A stretch of DNA of 64,000 bases from Blastomussa wellsi (taxonomy: Eukaryota > Cnidaria > Anthozoa > Scleractinia > Plerogyridae). The translations under genes and the position numbers were made by a program. The stretch is from NCBI GenBank assembly GCA_947652115.1, contig OX393567.1, positions 18,518,958-18,582,957 on the forward strand, in the 5' to 3' direction. The notes beneath the pieces were generated by a model, which did no database searches, had not been told where the DNA came from, and was given only the letters and a program-made list of their open reading frames with translations. Shown piece by piece: positions 31,509-44,200 of the stretch (its first letter is position 1; each line of letters starts with the position of its first letter).

Positions 31509-31540
31509 TATAAATAAGCTTTGCGATGATACTACCTTCA
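31509..31540 (+). promoter_or_regulatory. TATA box and initiator of the homeobox gene
   Basis: TATAAATA at 31509-31516 is followed 31 bases later by TTCATTC, an initiator-like match with the A at 31540. The ATG follows at 31572, giving a short leader of about 32 nt. Spacing is that of a classical core promoter. Confidence 0.6.
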
Positions 31541-31571
31541 TTCAGTAACACGTATTAAGACAACTTGTAGA

Positions 31572-33826
31572 ATGGAGATGAACAGATTTTGTTCGGTTAT
31601 TTCGCCATCGATTCTGGATCCTTTGCCCGGTAGACGCCCGCGTGCAGTTTCCATGTCTCCCACTTGGAGTCCAACGCCCTTGGAACCAGTCTTAAGTAAA
31701 AAGTCACTGTCCTTTTCTATCAGCGCGATCCTGGGTCTGGAAGATGAGGAGAAACGTCACGATTCATCAAGCATCGGTGAGTTACACGTATTGGTACTTC
31801 GTTGACACTTAACTTCGTAGCTATCACACATAGGACGCAATTATTTTGAGTAATTAACTTATATAAGAAATGATTGGGGAGGCTCCACCCGAAAAGTGTA
31901 CCCTTTTCAGGTGTGTAAAAAGATCAACCGATTGTTATTTCGCCAGAGGATTGAAGTTTAGAAAAGGGCCCGGAGAAGTGTCATTTAGGTGTTAGTTAAG
32001 GGGCGCACACCTTACGACTGATTCATCTGAGTATTTCAAGGGATTTCCGAAGTCAAATAGTTTAAAAAAGGGTGCAATATATATTTATACTTAGCAACTG
32101 GCTCACGTTTTTAGTGTGCACTAACGAGTATTATAGTTCACCAACAAATGTTCTCCGAAAAGGTTAAAAATAGTTCATTCAAATAAGTAAATGAAGAAAG
32201 GTACTCGAAAAGAATTTGATGGTGAACAATAAACAACGTACGGTGTTTTTGTTTCGAACTATCAGTCTGATTGTTGCCCTGGAAATCTGATTAGCGCTTG
32301 AAACTAATATTTGTTTTAAGAACATGAAATTTTATTTCCCGGGTTAACTATCAGCCGATAGTTCCTCGACAGAAAGTTTGGCACCTCTTTCGTCCTCACT
32401 AAATTTTCCGCGCGCGCCATTGATAGCGCGCAGCTGAAATCATGTTTTTTTCGATACAATGTTGGCGACTTGTAAATTAATTTGTTTAATATTAATTTCA
32501 GAGAGAAACAGGCTACTGTCTGAACCGTGTGTCCGTATTCCAAGCCCTCCACAAAGCTACAGCGATGGCACTCCACAATCATCTCCTTATTCCGACAACA
32601 CAAGTTCCACCAGTGATTGTGACAGCGAACCCGATCGAGCACCGACACTTTCCGAGCAGCCACCGAATAAGAGGAGACAGCGAACAACCTTCTCGCCGAT
32701 TGAAGTGTGGGAGCTGGAACGAGCGTATAAGCGGCGGCCATATTTGTTGAGTGAAGACGAGGAGGAACTGGAGCAGAGACTTGGGATCCCGGCTAGAAGT
32801 TTGAAAGTGAGCACCTTCGATTTGCTTTTATAAGAAAAAAGTTAGTCAAGTTTCGAGAGGTTGATTGACCCTTAACCCAGTCAAAGAGCAATTACTGACG
32901 AGGCTTACTTTTTAATAGAGGAATATTTTTATTTAGCTAAAGAGAACGGATAAATTACGATAACACATATGGTATACCCAGGATAGAAAATTTCAAAGAC
33001 AGAAATCTTTTCCAGGTCTGTTGACGTATTAAGGCAGAATCTGCCAGGGCTGCGGGTATTTATTGGACAAAATCATGTACCAAAATTATTTACAAGTTAC
33101 TGCAAGCTTTTGTGTTACTGTGTCAAATATCTTATCAAATGAAATCATTTCTACCAACACCAAACTGAATCGCTGTAGAGATGAATTTACAAAATAGCAG
33201 CCTTATACGTGAGCTTTTACCAAAAGCTTGTGAACTTTGAAATTCATTTTCTCGGGCTCTGATAAGAAATTGTTGTTGGTACATCTTTAGTAGAAAATTA
33301 CGCAATAGGATTTAATTTATTCTGGTACTCAATTTTTGTCCAACTAAAATTGATATTACTCGATTTGCTGATGGATTCCGTCTTAAACGTTACGGTAACA
33401 AGCCGATTTTTTAGTCAGCTTTAGCTACCAAAGTGGACCATTTGTAAATCAAGTTTTTTCTTTCTTTCTTTTCAGTACTGGTTTCAGAATCGTCGCGCAA
33501 AGGCAAGAAGGGAAGAGTTAGCATCCATCCCCACAACCAACCAAGTAAACCAGTTTGGGCCTTCTGTCGGCAGACTCTATCTAGAAAGTTGGCAACCGCG
33601 GCGACGACAGTTACCTGACAGCTACGCCAGGCAGCTTCCCCGCGAGTTCCGAACAGTGCAGCCAAACCGGTCAAACCAGCTGTGCCAGACACCTCGCGTG
33701 ATAGTGAAACATCCCGCATCATTCCAACTACCCACGTTTCACCCGGACAAGTTCAAGACCCGCCCATTTGCTGAGCCCGCAATGTTACCGTTCAGCCGCA
33801 GATTGCATAGATACAAGCCATACTAG
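31572..33826 (+). CDS. PRD-class homeobox transcription factor with eh1 repressor motif (HESX/ANF-like); three exons
   Basis: Exons 31572-31776, 32502-32806 and 33476-33826 join in phase to 286 codons. Residues 48-54 (FSISAIL within LSFSISAILGL) form an eh1 motif that recruits Groucho/TLE co-repressors. The homeodomain is about residues 125-184: RRQRTTFSPIEVWELERAYK at the start and KYWFQNRRAKARRE in helix 3, with Gln at position 50 and Asn at 51. The second intron falls between homeodomain positions 46 and 47, a site typical of PRD-class genes. There is no paired domain. N-terminal eh1 plus Q50 suits the HESX/ANF group, but the first two helices are divergent (ERAYKRRPYLLSEDEEEL) and Tyr at position 47 is unusual, so orthology is open. 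The C-terminus is Arg/Pro-rich. Likely a nuclear repressor in development. Confidence 0.9.
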
Positions 33827-33985
33827 TAATAACAACATAGCTACAGCAGTGTTAAGCTTGCATCAGTTAACTATTTTTAAGGTGCCTTTTAATACAAATT
33901 ACTGTAATGAGATTTTTGCTTGCTGAAACAGAGTGTAATAACTATTTTATAGCACAAATATTGTACCAGAGATTAAGTTTCAATG

Positions 33986-33991
33986 AATAAA
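33986..33991 (+). terminator. Polyadenylation signal of the homeobox gene
   Basis: AATAAA 160 nt past the homeobox stop codon, in AT-rich DNA with a T-rich stretch downstream. Confidence 0.6.
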
Positions 33992-34042
33992 ATTCTATGT
34001 ATAATTTTAATCGTTTTCTCTTTTCAACTGTATTAAAATAAC

Positions 34043-34369
34043 AGGGCTCGAACTTAACTTTTTAGACCACTAGCAAAGTCTTGCTAGTGACAATTTTTCA
34101 TTCTAGTAAATTGGCGAGCCAACTAGCAATTTTTTTCTGTAAAAAATAAAATTTTATTGATATTTTTGAAGTAGCGAGCTGAAAAGGTAAATAAAAAAGT
34201 TTGTTCGTGCTTTCTTTCGAATTTTTTGACATAAAGCTCTACTCGAACAGCTTTCTTGGAATGTTTTGGAGACAGGGATGATTCCTACTCACAAATTTTC
34301 GCTAATGGATATATTTTTCACTCGCAAATCCCAAACAACACTCGCAATACGACGCATTTCGAGCCCTGA
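34043..34369. repeat. MITE between the convergent homeobox and tepsin genes
   Basis: Left end CAGGGCTCGAACTTAAC and right end CATTTCGAGCCCTG are inverted copies. It fills most of the gap between the two 3' ends. Confidence 0.6.
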
Positions 34370-34390
34370 ATAACAATATAATTTAACTCT

Positions 34391-34396
34391 TTTATT
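34391..34396 (-). terminator. Polyadenylation signal of tepsin
   Basis: TTTATT on the plus strand is AATAAA on the gene strand, 110 nt past the tepsin stop codon. Confidence 0.5.
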
Positions 34397-34505
34397 GACC
34401 AAACTAGGTTCGGTGCGTTTTAAATGCTTTTATACATTAGCAAAGTTAAAATGTACGGTTACGTCGCAGAAAACGGACTTTTTAAGTATAATATCGTAAT
34501 ATTTT

Positions 34506-35258
34506 CTACTTTCTTGCCCTCATTTCGTCTTGGACAAAACTAAACGCATCTTCTTTACCAGACTTCCCAACAAAATTGAAATCCGTTTTTTGATTCGGCT
34601 GTTTTGGAAGCCTCAAAGGAATCGCAGAAGCACCACTTAAAACAGAAGGTTGGACTATTGGATGAGAATTGCTTGGACAATTCAGGGAATACTGTTTTGT
34701 CATTGGTGGACCACTACTCGCCAACGTGACATGTGATTGCGTAGTTCTGTTGTGTGACAAACCGTCCAAATTATCGAAAGCATGGAAGCCGTCTCCAACA
34801 TTCACTAATCTTGCGTTTACAGCATTCACGTTTGAAGAATTAATTGAAGGAATGATCTTGCCTTGACAAGAAATCAAATTGTTCTCGTAACTTATTAGCT
34901 GCGGACCTGTTTCATTGCTTCTCGTTGTTTCCGCAGAGCGTTCCTTTGCCGCTCTCTCGAGGGAGTGTACATTGTCGTTACACAGAGGATCAAACAGATC
35001 TGTCACGCCGTCCTCGACAGTTTCTTGACTTTTTCTGAGAAAAGAAGTTCCCGCAGTTTCTTCCGACATGGAGAAAAAATCATCTAACTCTGATTTCAAA
35101 CTTTGGGAGGCTTGGCTTAAATTGATGTCATTTTTTGGCGTGTGATTTCCACTGGAAATATCAAGTCCCTGAAAAACATCAAATACTTCCACTGAAGGTC
35201 TTTTCTCCGGAACAGTTGTGCGAGAATCAAACCGTTGGGATATTGAACTGCTCTCCGC
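34506..35258 (-). CDS. TEPSIN: Tepsin terminal exon with C-terminal AP-4 epsilon-ear-like motif
   Basis: 251 codons including the stop, from acceptor TTATTTCCAG at 35259. Mostly a Ser/Asn-rich disordered tail with DDFF-type acidic-aromatic patches (LDDFFSM, TDLFDPL, FDVFQGL) and ending GKEDAFSFVQDEMRARK. Confidence 0.85.
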   Translation of the reverse strand, partial: AESSSISQRFDSRTTVPEKRPSVEVFDVFQGLDISSGNHTPKNDINLSQASQSLKSELDDFFSMSEETAGTSFLRKSQETVEDGVTDLFDPLCNDNVHSLERAAKERSAETTRSNETGPQLISYENNLISCQGKIIPSINSSNVNAVNARLVNVGDGFHAFDNLDGLSHNRTTQSHVTLASSGPPMTKQYSLNCPSNSHPIVQPSVLSGASAIPLRLPKQPNQKTDFNFVGKSGKEDAFSFVQDEMRARK

Positions 35259-38200
35259 CTGGAAATAAAAAGTTTAATTAGCAGACAAATCAGTAATACA
35301 TTTTGAAAATTAAACCTAGTGCCCTTCCACAAGCGACTCTATTAAAGGTGCGAAGGATTTTTTGAGGGGTCATTCTTATTCTTAAAGATTTTGTGTTCAA
35401 ATTAGATATTTACAATACAATATTGAACAATACATTAAAATGAGCAAACAAATACAAAAAAAGAGAATGATAGAGAAATAATTTAGTAATTATAAAATGT
35501 CTTATCAAACGGTCTTGAAATAACAACGCTTTTCAGTTTTCGGAACATGTTTAACAATGTGGGAATTAATGAGCATCTCTTTTGGGACAAAAATTCCCAC
35601 ATTTTTAAACATCTTAGTGCTTCTAAGGGTTGTAGGGATAAGTGCGATATTTCTTGTTTAAAGATTCTCGATCATCCCAGCACTTATTCTCAACTAAAAT
35701 AAAGGAGAGTTTTCATATTGAATAGCTGAAACCTAAACTTAACAAACAAGTTTAGCATGTCAGTATGTCGTTGCATTTCTAAATTTATCTACTGATGTTT
35801 ACAGGGAGTTTTAGTTCACTTTTTGTTATTTTTTGTGTGTCTTTCATTTTATTGGTTAGTTTAAATAAGTTTAACAGTTAACGGATATTTGAATTTATAA
35901 AGATTCATTGTATAGGAGTAGTTATGTATACCGATAATTTTGTAAATCTTTACTATACATTCATAATTGGCCATTTTCTAAACGAGCAGGGACTGGGTAC
36001 AAATATATGTTTTCTTTGTACGAATATTCAGTATCGATTGAATTGAAAATGGAGCATGTAATCTGAAAGAGCATCCAAAAATTAGTAAATTTACCAAATT
36101 GTGATGGTTATTGGTTTAAACACAAAGGCATGGTGACCCTTTAAAATAAGAGAGCTTAGTAACAATCCATACTAAGTGTACCGTGCCTTTGGGTTTAAAC
36201 TAATAACCGTCAAATTTGGTAAATTTACTAATTTTTGGATGCTCTTTCAGATGACGTGCCCCATTTTTTCAATTCAATCGATTACCAAAAAGAAATATGT
36301 TCGAACCCAGTCCCCTGCTCGTTTAGAAAATGGCTAATGGATGATGAAACATCGAAACATGTTCCGAAACATGGTTCGTTTTGCCCTTGCCTCGATTTTT
36401 GTGTACCCACAGTGCAGGAATACTAGTTACACAGGGTAGTGAACCAGTGGCAGTATATTTGGTCTTACCGGGTGTAAACTCATTCCAGAAAATAGTGGTG
36501 GAGTGTCATCTGCCGCAAAATGGCGTGTGAAAGAAATTCCAGTATCATCGTCCTGCAAGTGGTATATACAACACACACAAGTGAGTTGACTTTAAACTTC
36601 ACACAGGAAAAAAAAAAAGAATCATTGCAAAACTTGGTATTGTTCTGCTTTTCATGTAACTATTGTTTTGTAATAAACTCCTGTTTTTGGTATTAACAGA
36701 ACCGTGGTTATTGGATATATTCAATTTCTTTAGAGCGGTTTTCACTTAGTGATTGGTTTAAAAATGTCGCGCCACTTTTTCAACCAATCAGGAATAAAAC
36801 CAAAACCAATCGTGACTGGCCTGCGAACACAGACGGATTTCCGTGAAACAAAAGCTTGAAATCAGTCTGTGTTCGCAGGCTAATCGTGACAGGCGCGGGC
36901 ACGTTTTCCCGCGGTTTGTGTCGGCTACAGTGCAATTACCGGTACTTCGAGTTTTGATTGGTTCCCTGGATTGTCTATGCCTTGTGATTGGCCAGAGTGA
37001 TTGCTTTGGTTTTGGTTTCACGACGTCACTCAATTGAAATTCGCTCTATCTTTCAAGCAGGTAAGTCAAATGATGTATTTACTTAACGCCAAAGTACCGC
37101 ACGTAACACTGCGCCAAACGAAAAATATTCTCGAGTATTCTAGCCTCGAATATGTCAGTGTGATGTCATAGAATCCTGAATAGAATGAGTATTCAAGGCG
37201 TACGCTATACGTGAAGTACACCTGGTGTATTCACGAGTATTCAATATTGAATACGTGATGCACACCCGGAGTGTTCAATTTGAATATGGAAATTCAAAAA
37301 CAGGCCGGATCCTAATAGGATATCCCAGGTGTATTTCGAATCAGGCGTACTGGAATACGTCGGAAAATTTCAGTATACGAGGCGTGAGCCGAGTCGTATT
37401 CAAGCGAATTCTGGCCCGAATATTTGGGCTTGTTCCTGTATTAAGCCCTAAAAAGTTCACAAAATGCACAAACAAACTATGACTAAAAACAAATAAATGA
37501 ACAAATTAATTAATCAATTAACAAACAAACAAACAAGCAAATGAGCTCTCCTACATTTTCTACATTTAAAAGGTCCTCACTATTCACTTTATTTGTCACA
37601 TGGACATCTGAAAGGAAACACAAACAGACAAGTCAAACCTTTTTCTACTCAGCCTCGTAAATTTCCAACAGTCCTCTATTTAATAGAACTCCCACTTAAA
37701 CTGCTCTAAACAGTCCGAGATGGTTCTAGACTGTTTACAGTCTTTCCCGTAAAACCGTGAACACCAGAAAAAAATTCTGGAATGTTTATTGTGTAGTGAC
37801 CAATCGCAGCAAAGTTCAGGACACGCGAACAAACCTCAAAACCACAAACTAATGACCGTTGCTCTTTGCGGTTTAGTTTTCTCACACCTGATTGGCTTTT
37901 TCTTTGTAACACAATAACATCCCATAAACATTTCTTGTGTTCACGGTTTTACGGGAAAGACTGTAAAGTGCACCTAGCCCCAAAATATTTTTTCGCTAAA
38001 ATAAACCTTTGCCCCAGTTCGAAACACATTGCACCTTTCGTTTCTCCTTTTTTCCAAACGCTGACTATTCATGGCATTCAAACGTTACAAAAACTGTGCA
38101 TCAGTTGTTGCACAACCGAATCAGAAGGGGTGTGGGTCTATTCCTGGGTAGACGTCACAAACTTCTTTGCATGCATGATAACATGCATGACTTGACGTGA

Positions 38201-41200
38201 TGTAAATCAGTTTGTGATGTCTACCCAGGAATAGACCCATGCCCCTTCTGGTTGGGTCGGGCAATAAATGATGCTTCGTAACTTTTGAACGCTATAAAAA
38301 GTCAGCATTTGGTAAAAAGGAGAACCAAAAGGTGTAATGCGTTTCGAACTGGTGCAAAGGTTTATTTTAGCGAAAAAATATTTAGAGGTTAGGTGCACTT
38401 TAAGCTTGTACACGACAAACCAGTGTACAGAAGGGTTTAACTTTTAAGTCTGTTGAAGCATAAGAATGAAGCCCTTCAAACAGAAACCAGAGCGGTTTTC
38501 AATTGTGTCGAAAGTAATCAGCAAATTGCTTTGATTTTGTATTACTTGACTCAGTGATTGGATTAAAAATCTCGTGCGACTGTTTTTTTGGTTTTACGAC
38601 AATAAATTGAAACTCGCTCAATTGAGTAGCAATTGGCGCTGTTCGTGTTTCTGTTGCTCCAAAATGGCAATTAGGAGAAATTGTGAAATTTCTACTTGTG
38701 ACGATAAAGGACTAGTACCCCCCATTCTCGTCCCCTTGGCACGAAAAGTTAAGGGCTCTGGTGACATAAGATTTGCAAAAAAATTGAATTTTTCTCATTG
38801 GCTGATTGAGAACAAAGAAATCTTAAACGAAAGTCAAAATGTTCACCGGCCGCGATATTGCAGCACACAACAGGTAGAAACATCAATGCTAAATACATGA
38901 AGCCCGGAAGTCCTAGAATCTTTTACTGGAAATCCCATGTCCCCAGAACCCTTCGTTTCTCGTGCCAAGGCTCCACCAGCTAACAGAAAATGGCTATGGG
39001 GACGAGAATGTGATATCCCCATGAAAACATCCAAGGATGATAGGAGGTTATGTCAACAGTACCCAAGTAAATAAAAATGAGATTAGCCCACCTTGTTGGA
39101 CTTTCTCTTTATCCATTTTTGCATTAATTAGTAAGATGATCTGAAAACAAAATATAACCAATAATTGTCTACGAAACTTTTAAGTGTTAAGTCCTGGTCA
39201 AACATAACATTTTAATGCAAATATTGCAGCATTCTTGCGCAAACATGTTGCACGCACTTAAGCCACCATGTTGCAATATGCTGCAAGATGGTTTGTTGTA
39301 AAAAGTAAAGACAAGTAGACTGTGGAGCGATCCGGGTCCTGCAAGCCCTGGCTGGGGTCACTGTGTTATGTTCTTGGGCAAGACACTTTGGACTAGCATC
39401 CCATCCAAGGGGGGAGTGGAAATACTTCTAGCTGCTTCAAGTTATCTGGCCTAATGGGCCACTAGACTTTTAATCTTTTTTACCCATAAAAGAGGGGGTG
39501 AATAGGGGTACTTGAATCTGCCAATCCGTGCTATTTTGTTGGCCAAACCTGTCAATCCGCCACTATTTTCGTTCAAATCCGCATCCGCATTCCTTGAAAA
39601 CTTTCTTTGTAATAGTTTCACTGAAAGGGCAGGAGATGCTGTTTTCGGTGAAAAAATCTCAAGAGGTTTCATTTCATTGCCTTTTTTGCGGCAGTTCTAA
39701 TGTAAAGCGGTTGTTTGGGCCTAGTGCAAACAGAAAATGGACAAAACGAGAACATTGAGACCAGGACTAACGACACGCCAAGGCCACGATGCGAACTTCA
39801 TGGCATGAAGAGTCCAGAATCCGAGCTAAAATTATCAGCTAATCCGTGATCCACCGCATTATCGATATCCGCGAATCCGCTGAATTTTTCGCTGAAATCC
39901 GCAATCTGTATACTTTTTAAGGCTAAATCCGCTGATCCGTGAACCTATTCACCCCCCTCATAAAACAGAGGCCAATGACTGGAATCAAAGTCAGGTATAC
40001 TAAAGTTGATCAGACTCACTTTTTTAGCTTTAGATAACACATTACCACTTTCTGTTTTTGCAAGCTCTTGAAGATTTGTGCAACAATGAGACATTCCAGT
40101 GGCCACATGAGGAATATCACTTTTCAAAAGATGCTCTAGAACATGAAGAGATTTCTAGAAAAGGAAAAAAAAATCACAATAAGCAGTAGCAGGTTCCATC
40201 CAAAAAGTAGGTGGCTATTTCCATTTTATTTCTCCAACATCACGCTTATAACTGACCTTCAAACATCCGGAGTAGCCGGCTTAGAATTCAGAATAGCAGG
40301 TGAAACGTGCCGTTTGCCGGCTTATTTTGACAACCCTGAGCAACTACTAAAGTGGTTTCTCAAATCCTCGATTTCTGGAACCAACAATAACTCAAACCCC
40401 AAATCATTTCCCTTAGATTTGCTGCATAACATAAAAAACACTTTTTCTGTTTCCCTAGAACTAGAAGGCTTGCTTGGTTTATGAAGTTATATATCAAACA
40501 CTCGAGACAGTGTATCATCACCTTTCCAAACACCAAGAAGAGAGTTGAAAATATGATGCGCAGCAGAGTATTTTTGACGAACTTCGATGTGTTTGGAAAT
40601 GTGATGAAACACAGTCTCGAGTGTTTGATATATCTTCTCAATGGAAACAAAAACTACCGAGAAAATGAAGAAATAAAATCGTAAAAATCTATGCTAATTA
40701 GGATCACATTTCCTAACCACGGTTACGGTTCTGATTTCCTTTGTTGATGAATTATTAATGAGTTTGAGAAGTAAAAAAGGAATTAGCATTTAATGGTAGT
40801 CTGCTATGTTTATTTTTCAAAAAGGCCAAAAACTATGTTAAAGAGAAAAAATGGGCCTCCTCCACCCAAACATGTGGGAGGCACAGTGGTTTGAGTTTGA
40901 GCCTCAGCTGGGGCACTGCACTGTGTTCTTGGGCAAGACACTCAACTCTCACAGTGCCTCTCTTCGCCCAGGTGTATAAATGGGTACCGGCAAATTTTAT
41001 ACTGGGGACAACCCTGCAATGGACTAACATCCAGGGGGGAGTAGTACACTCCTAGTTGCTTCATGCACAGGAAACCAGCTTAATGGGCCACAAGGCTTTT
41101 ATGCAGACTTTACCTTTACCCACCAATCAAACATGGCTCCAATTTCAGGAGCAAGTTTTAGTCTTCTGGTAGAAGATATATATAACAATTATTCCATGAG

Positions 41201-44200
41201 CCCGCATTGGATATGAAGTGATAAAATAACCAATGAGCACGTAGTGCGAGTTGGTTATAATCACTTCATATCCAACAAGGGCGAATGGAATAATAGTTTT
41301 AGTAAATTCTAAAACCGGGTTTTGCCGCTGGAAAGAGCATACAACTTCCGGTCACACGTGCCCCGACTCCCACCATCACCTGATTATTACATAACAAAAA
41401 GCTGAATGAAAGTGACAGCTACACAAATGACAATCTGTCGTCAACTTGTGGCGAAAACCAAGCTTGAATTATTTAACCGGTCAAATACAAGGTAAATAGA
41501 CGATTTTGGAAGTTTTCAAGTGTGAAGAAAGTGTTCAAAGTTTAGAAAGATTTTCCCTATGACGTAAAACTCCGACTATTGGCTCATAGTCGGAGTTTTT
41601 TAGCCAATCAAAAAGCTAGAAATGCAATAGTCGGAGCTGAGAATATACTAATAAAAAATATTCCAATGTTTTCTCCCAAAAGACAACACTGGTGACTGCC
41701 AATCTACATTGCCGGTACAATATGAATACCATCATATTATCAATATGTCGATTAAAATTAATTTTATAAACCAGAATATAATTCAAAACTTAGAAACCCA
41801 CTGGTAATTAAACACATCCACAAAAAGACCCGGCAAGCTGGCATATCAATCGTTGCAATATGATAAGAGCAGTCCACATTGCTAGGGTGAACTTGTTGGA
41901 TAAGGTTCCGACAAGAAGAACCTTACTCTGCAGTGCCCGAGATGTTTTCAGATCATTGTCCCTCATTTATTATGTAAGTAATCACGATTTGTTGTACCCT
42001 TTACTGTGTGACTAGGTACTACTCGTCCCCATAGACTGCGACATCCAAGATTTTTGTCAACCTCTTCACGGTGCTTGAACATACATCATGTTTTACATGT
42101 ACAGTGAGTTGTAAAGCCTCGTGCCAAGTGGCCCATACTACTGTAGTTTATCCCGGTTTCTGTACCTAGGAATATTTGTACTCCCCCGTCCAACATTATT
42201 TCGCCATGAAGACAATGAAAATGACATTGGGTGCTGCAATCTTCTGGGAAGAGTAGTAACATCTGCAAATTTCTGGAAATGTGGGTTCATCCTCAATGTA
42301 TGCAGCCCATGCAAAATCCTATACTAATTATCTGTATTTACTGGTACTTGCCAATTGCACTTCAGTAACTGGTTCTAAAAATCTGTTGTTAAGTGCTTCC
42401 AATACTTTATTGATATTCAAGGTAGAGCATCTTTTGAGAAAAGGAAAACATCAACATTAAATGCCTTGTCTAGGATACTGAACATCATAGGTCCACAATG
42501 CATACAGACAATTATAATTTTGTTGGTTGAAGCACTGCTAGACACTGTGGTAACAATTTTTATGTGACCCTAACAAAAGCACAGTCAATCATTTCACCCA
42601 TGATTGTATGTAATAACCACGTCTACAGCATGGTCACACTAAGCTCCACTTTATCCTGAAGCCAAATGGTTATTGCATGAAATTCTGGAACAGGAAGATT
42701 GGGTTCAGTCTTATATGCACACATTGCATGACAAGCCCAAAGGGCATCTAGTAGGCAGCTGGCCAGTTTGGTCCTGATCAAAGCATAGTCATTGTGCCTG
42801 TGTTCTTCAATCTTGGAAATTTACTGTCCCATTCGTTCTCTCCACTCAGGAGTACAAAAGAGCGGGAAAAACTATGTATAAAGCACCTTGAAAAAATGCT
42901 GCATTAAATGACAATAGATAAGCATATCACCTAGGGTGGAGTGTCAATACGCCTAGAAATACTACAGCTTGAGAAATGGACAAAATAAACTTTGATTTGC
43001 CAGGGTGAAAAGGAAGGGTGATTATGGAGATAGAGATTGATAAATGGAATAAAAGACTGATTTGTTTTACCTTTTTGTGAACTGGTTCAAAGCTTCCTTA
43101 GAAGGTACAGCACGAATTCCACCTTCAGATGTGATGTTTTCAACAAGATGCCCTTCTACAGACAAAGTTGTTTCTGACTCACTTGATTCTTGTTCCTCTG
43201 GTGACCTTACATACAATGAAAAATTAACAGGTTTTGGGTTGGCTTTTCAGAGATGGACAACTAAGAGAATGAGTTACCCCACAAATATCCAACTCCCAAA
43301 ACAGGGTTTTACCACTCAGCCTTTTACCACCAATCAGAAAATCACAGTTTATGTTCAAACTTTTCTTAATCCAATATCCTTCCTAGGGTGGGTATCCGTA
43401 TTTCTTTGTGCATTATGTTGAAGTGTATTCCAATGAAATTAAACAAGAAAAAGAGTCCAAGTGTGTTCTATGTTTAGACTAAAAATGTATTATAATTGTG
43501 TTGTGTTTTTTATTTACCATCTGTATTTACAACATGTCTCAAAAGCTATGCTTCCAAATTTGAGAAAACCACTTTTCAAATTGAGAATATAAATATAAAC
43601 CAGTTGAAACAAATAGATAACAGAAGCATATGTCTTACTGATGAGCGTCTTCATCATCCAGAAATGGCTTAAAACCTGTAGACAAAATAACATGTAAACG
43701 GTTTCAGTTCTGTCCTTTGCTCGCTCCATAACAATTTCTCAACAAAGTAGGAAATGTGCAGTTCCAGGAAATATTCATACCAGCTCCAAGAGGGTCAATT
43801 GAAATTCCACCAGGGAGAGGGGTTTCAAGCGAATCTCCACTTTTCGAAGTTACGATATTATTGATTCAACAAATTGGGGTTAAAATTGCATTTTTAAGAG
43901 AAGGGAAACGACTTTAAATTGGAGTCATCTGGAGTTTTGAAAAGTCAAGAGGTCAAGAAATCAGGGCTACATTGTATTTAGAACTGGCTCACAGACTTCG
44001 ACCCTAAAGGAGCTATGTCACCATTCGTTTACTTTGAAAATTTGAAAAACATTTAACCTAAATTTTTCAAAATCCTCATTTCCAATCAGCCCAATTATCC
44101 ATTTCAATCTTCTCCATCCTCAAGTCATCCTTGTTCCTTTTTGGTTTAGCATCACTCCTTCGGTGTTTTTCTTCCTTACAAAACTATTATTTTTAGGTTT

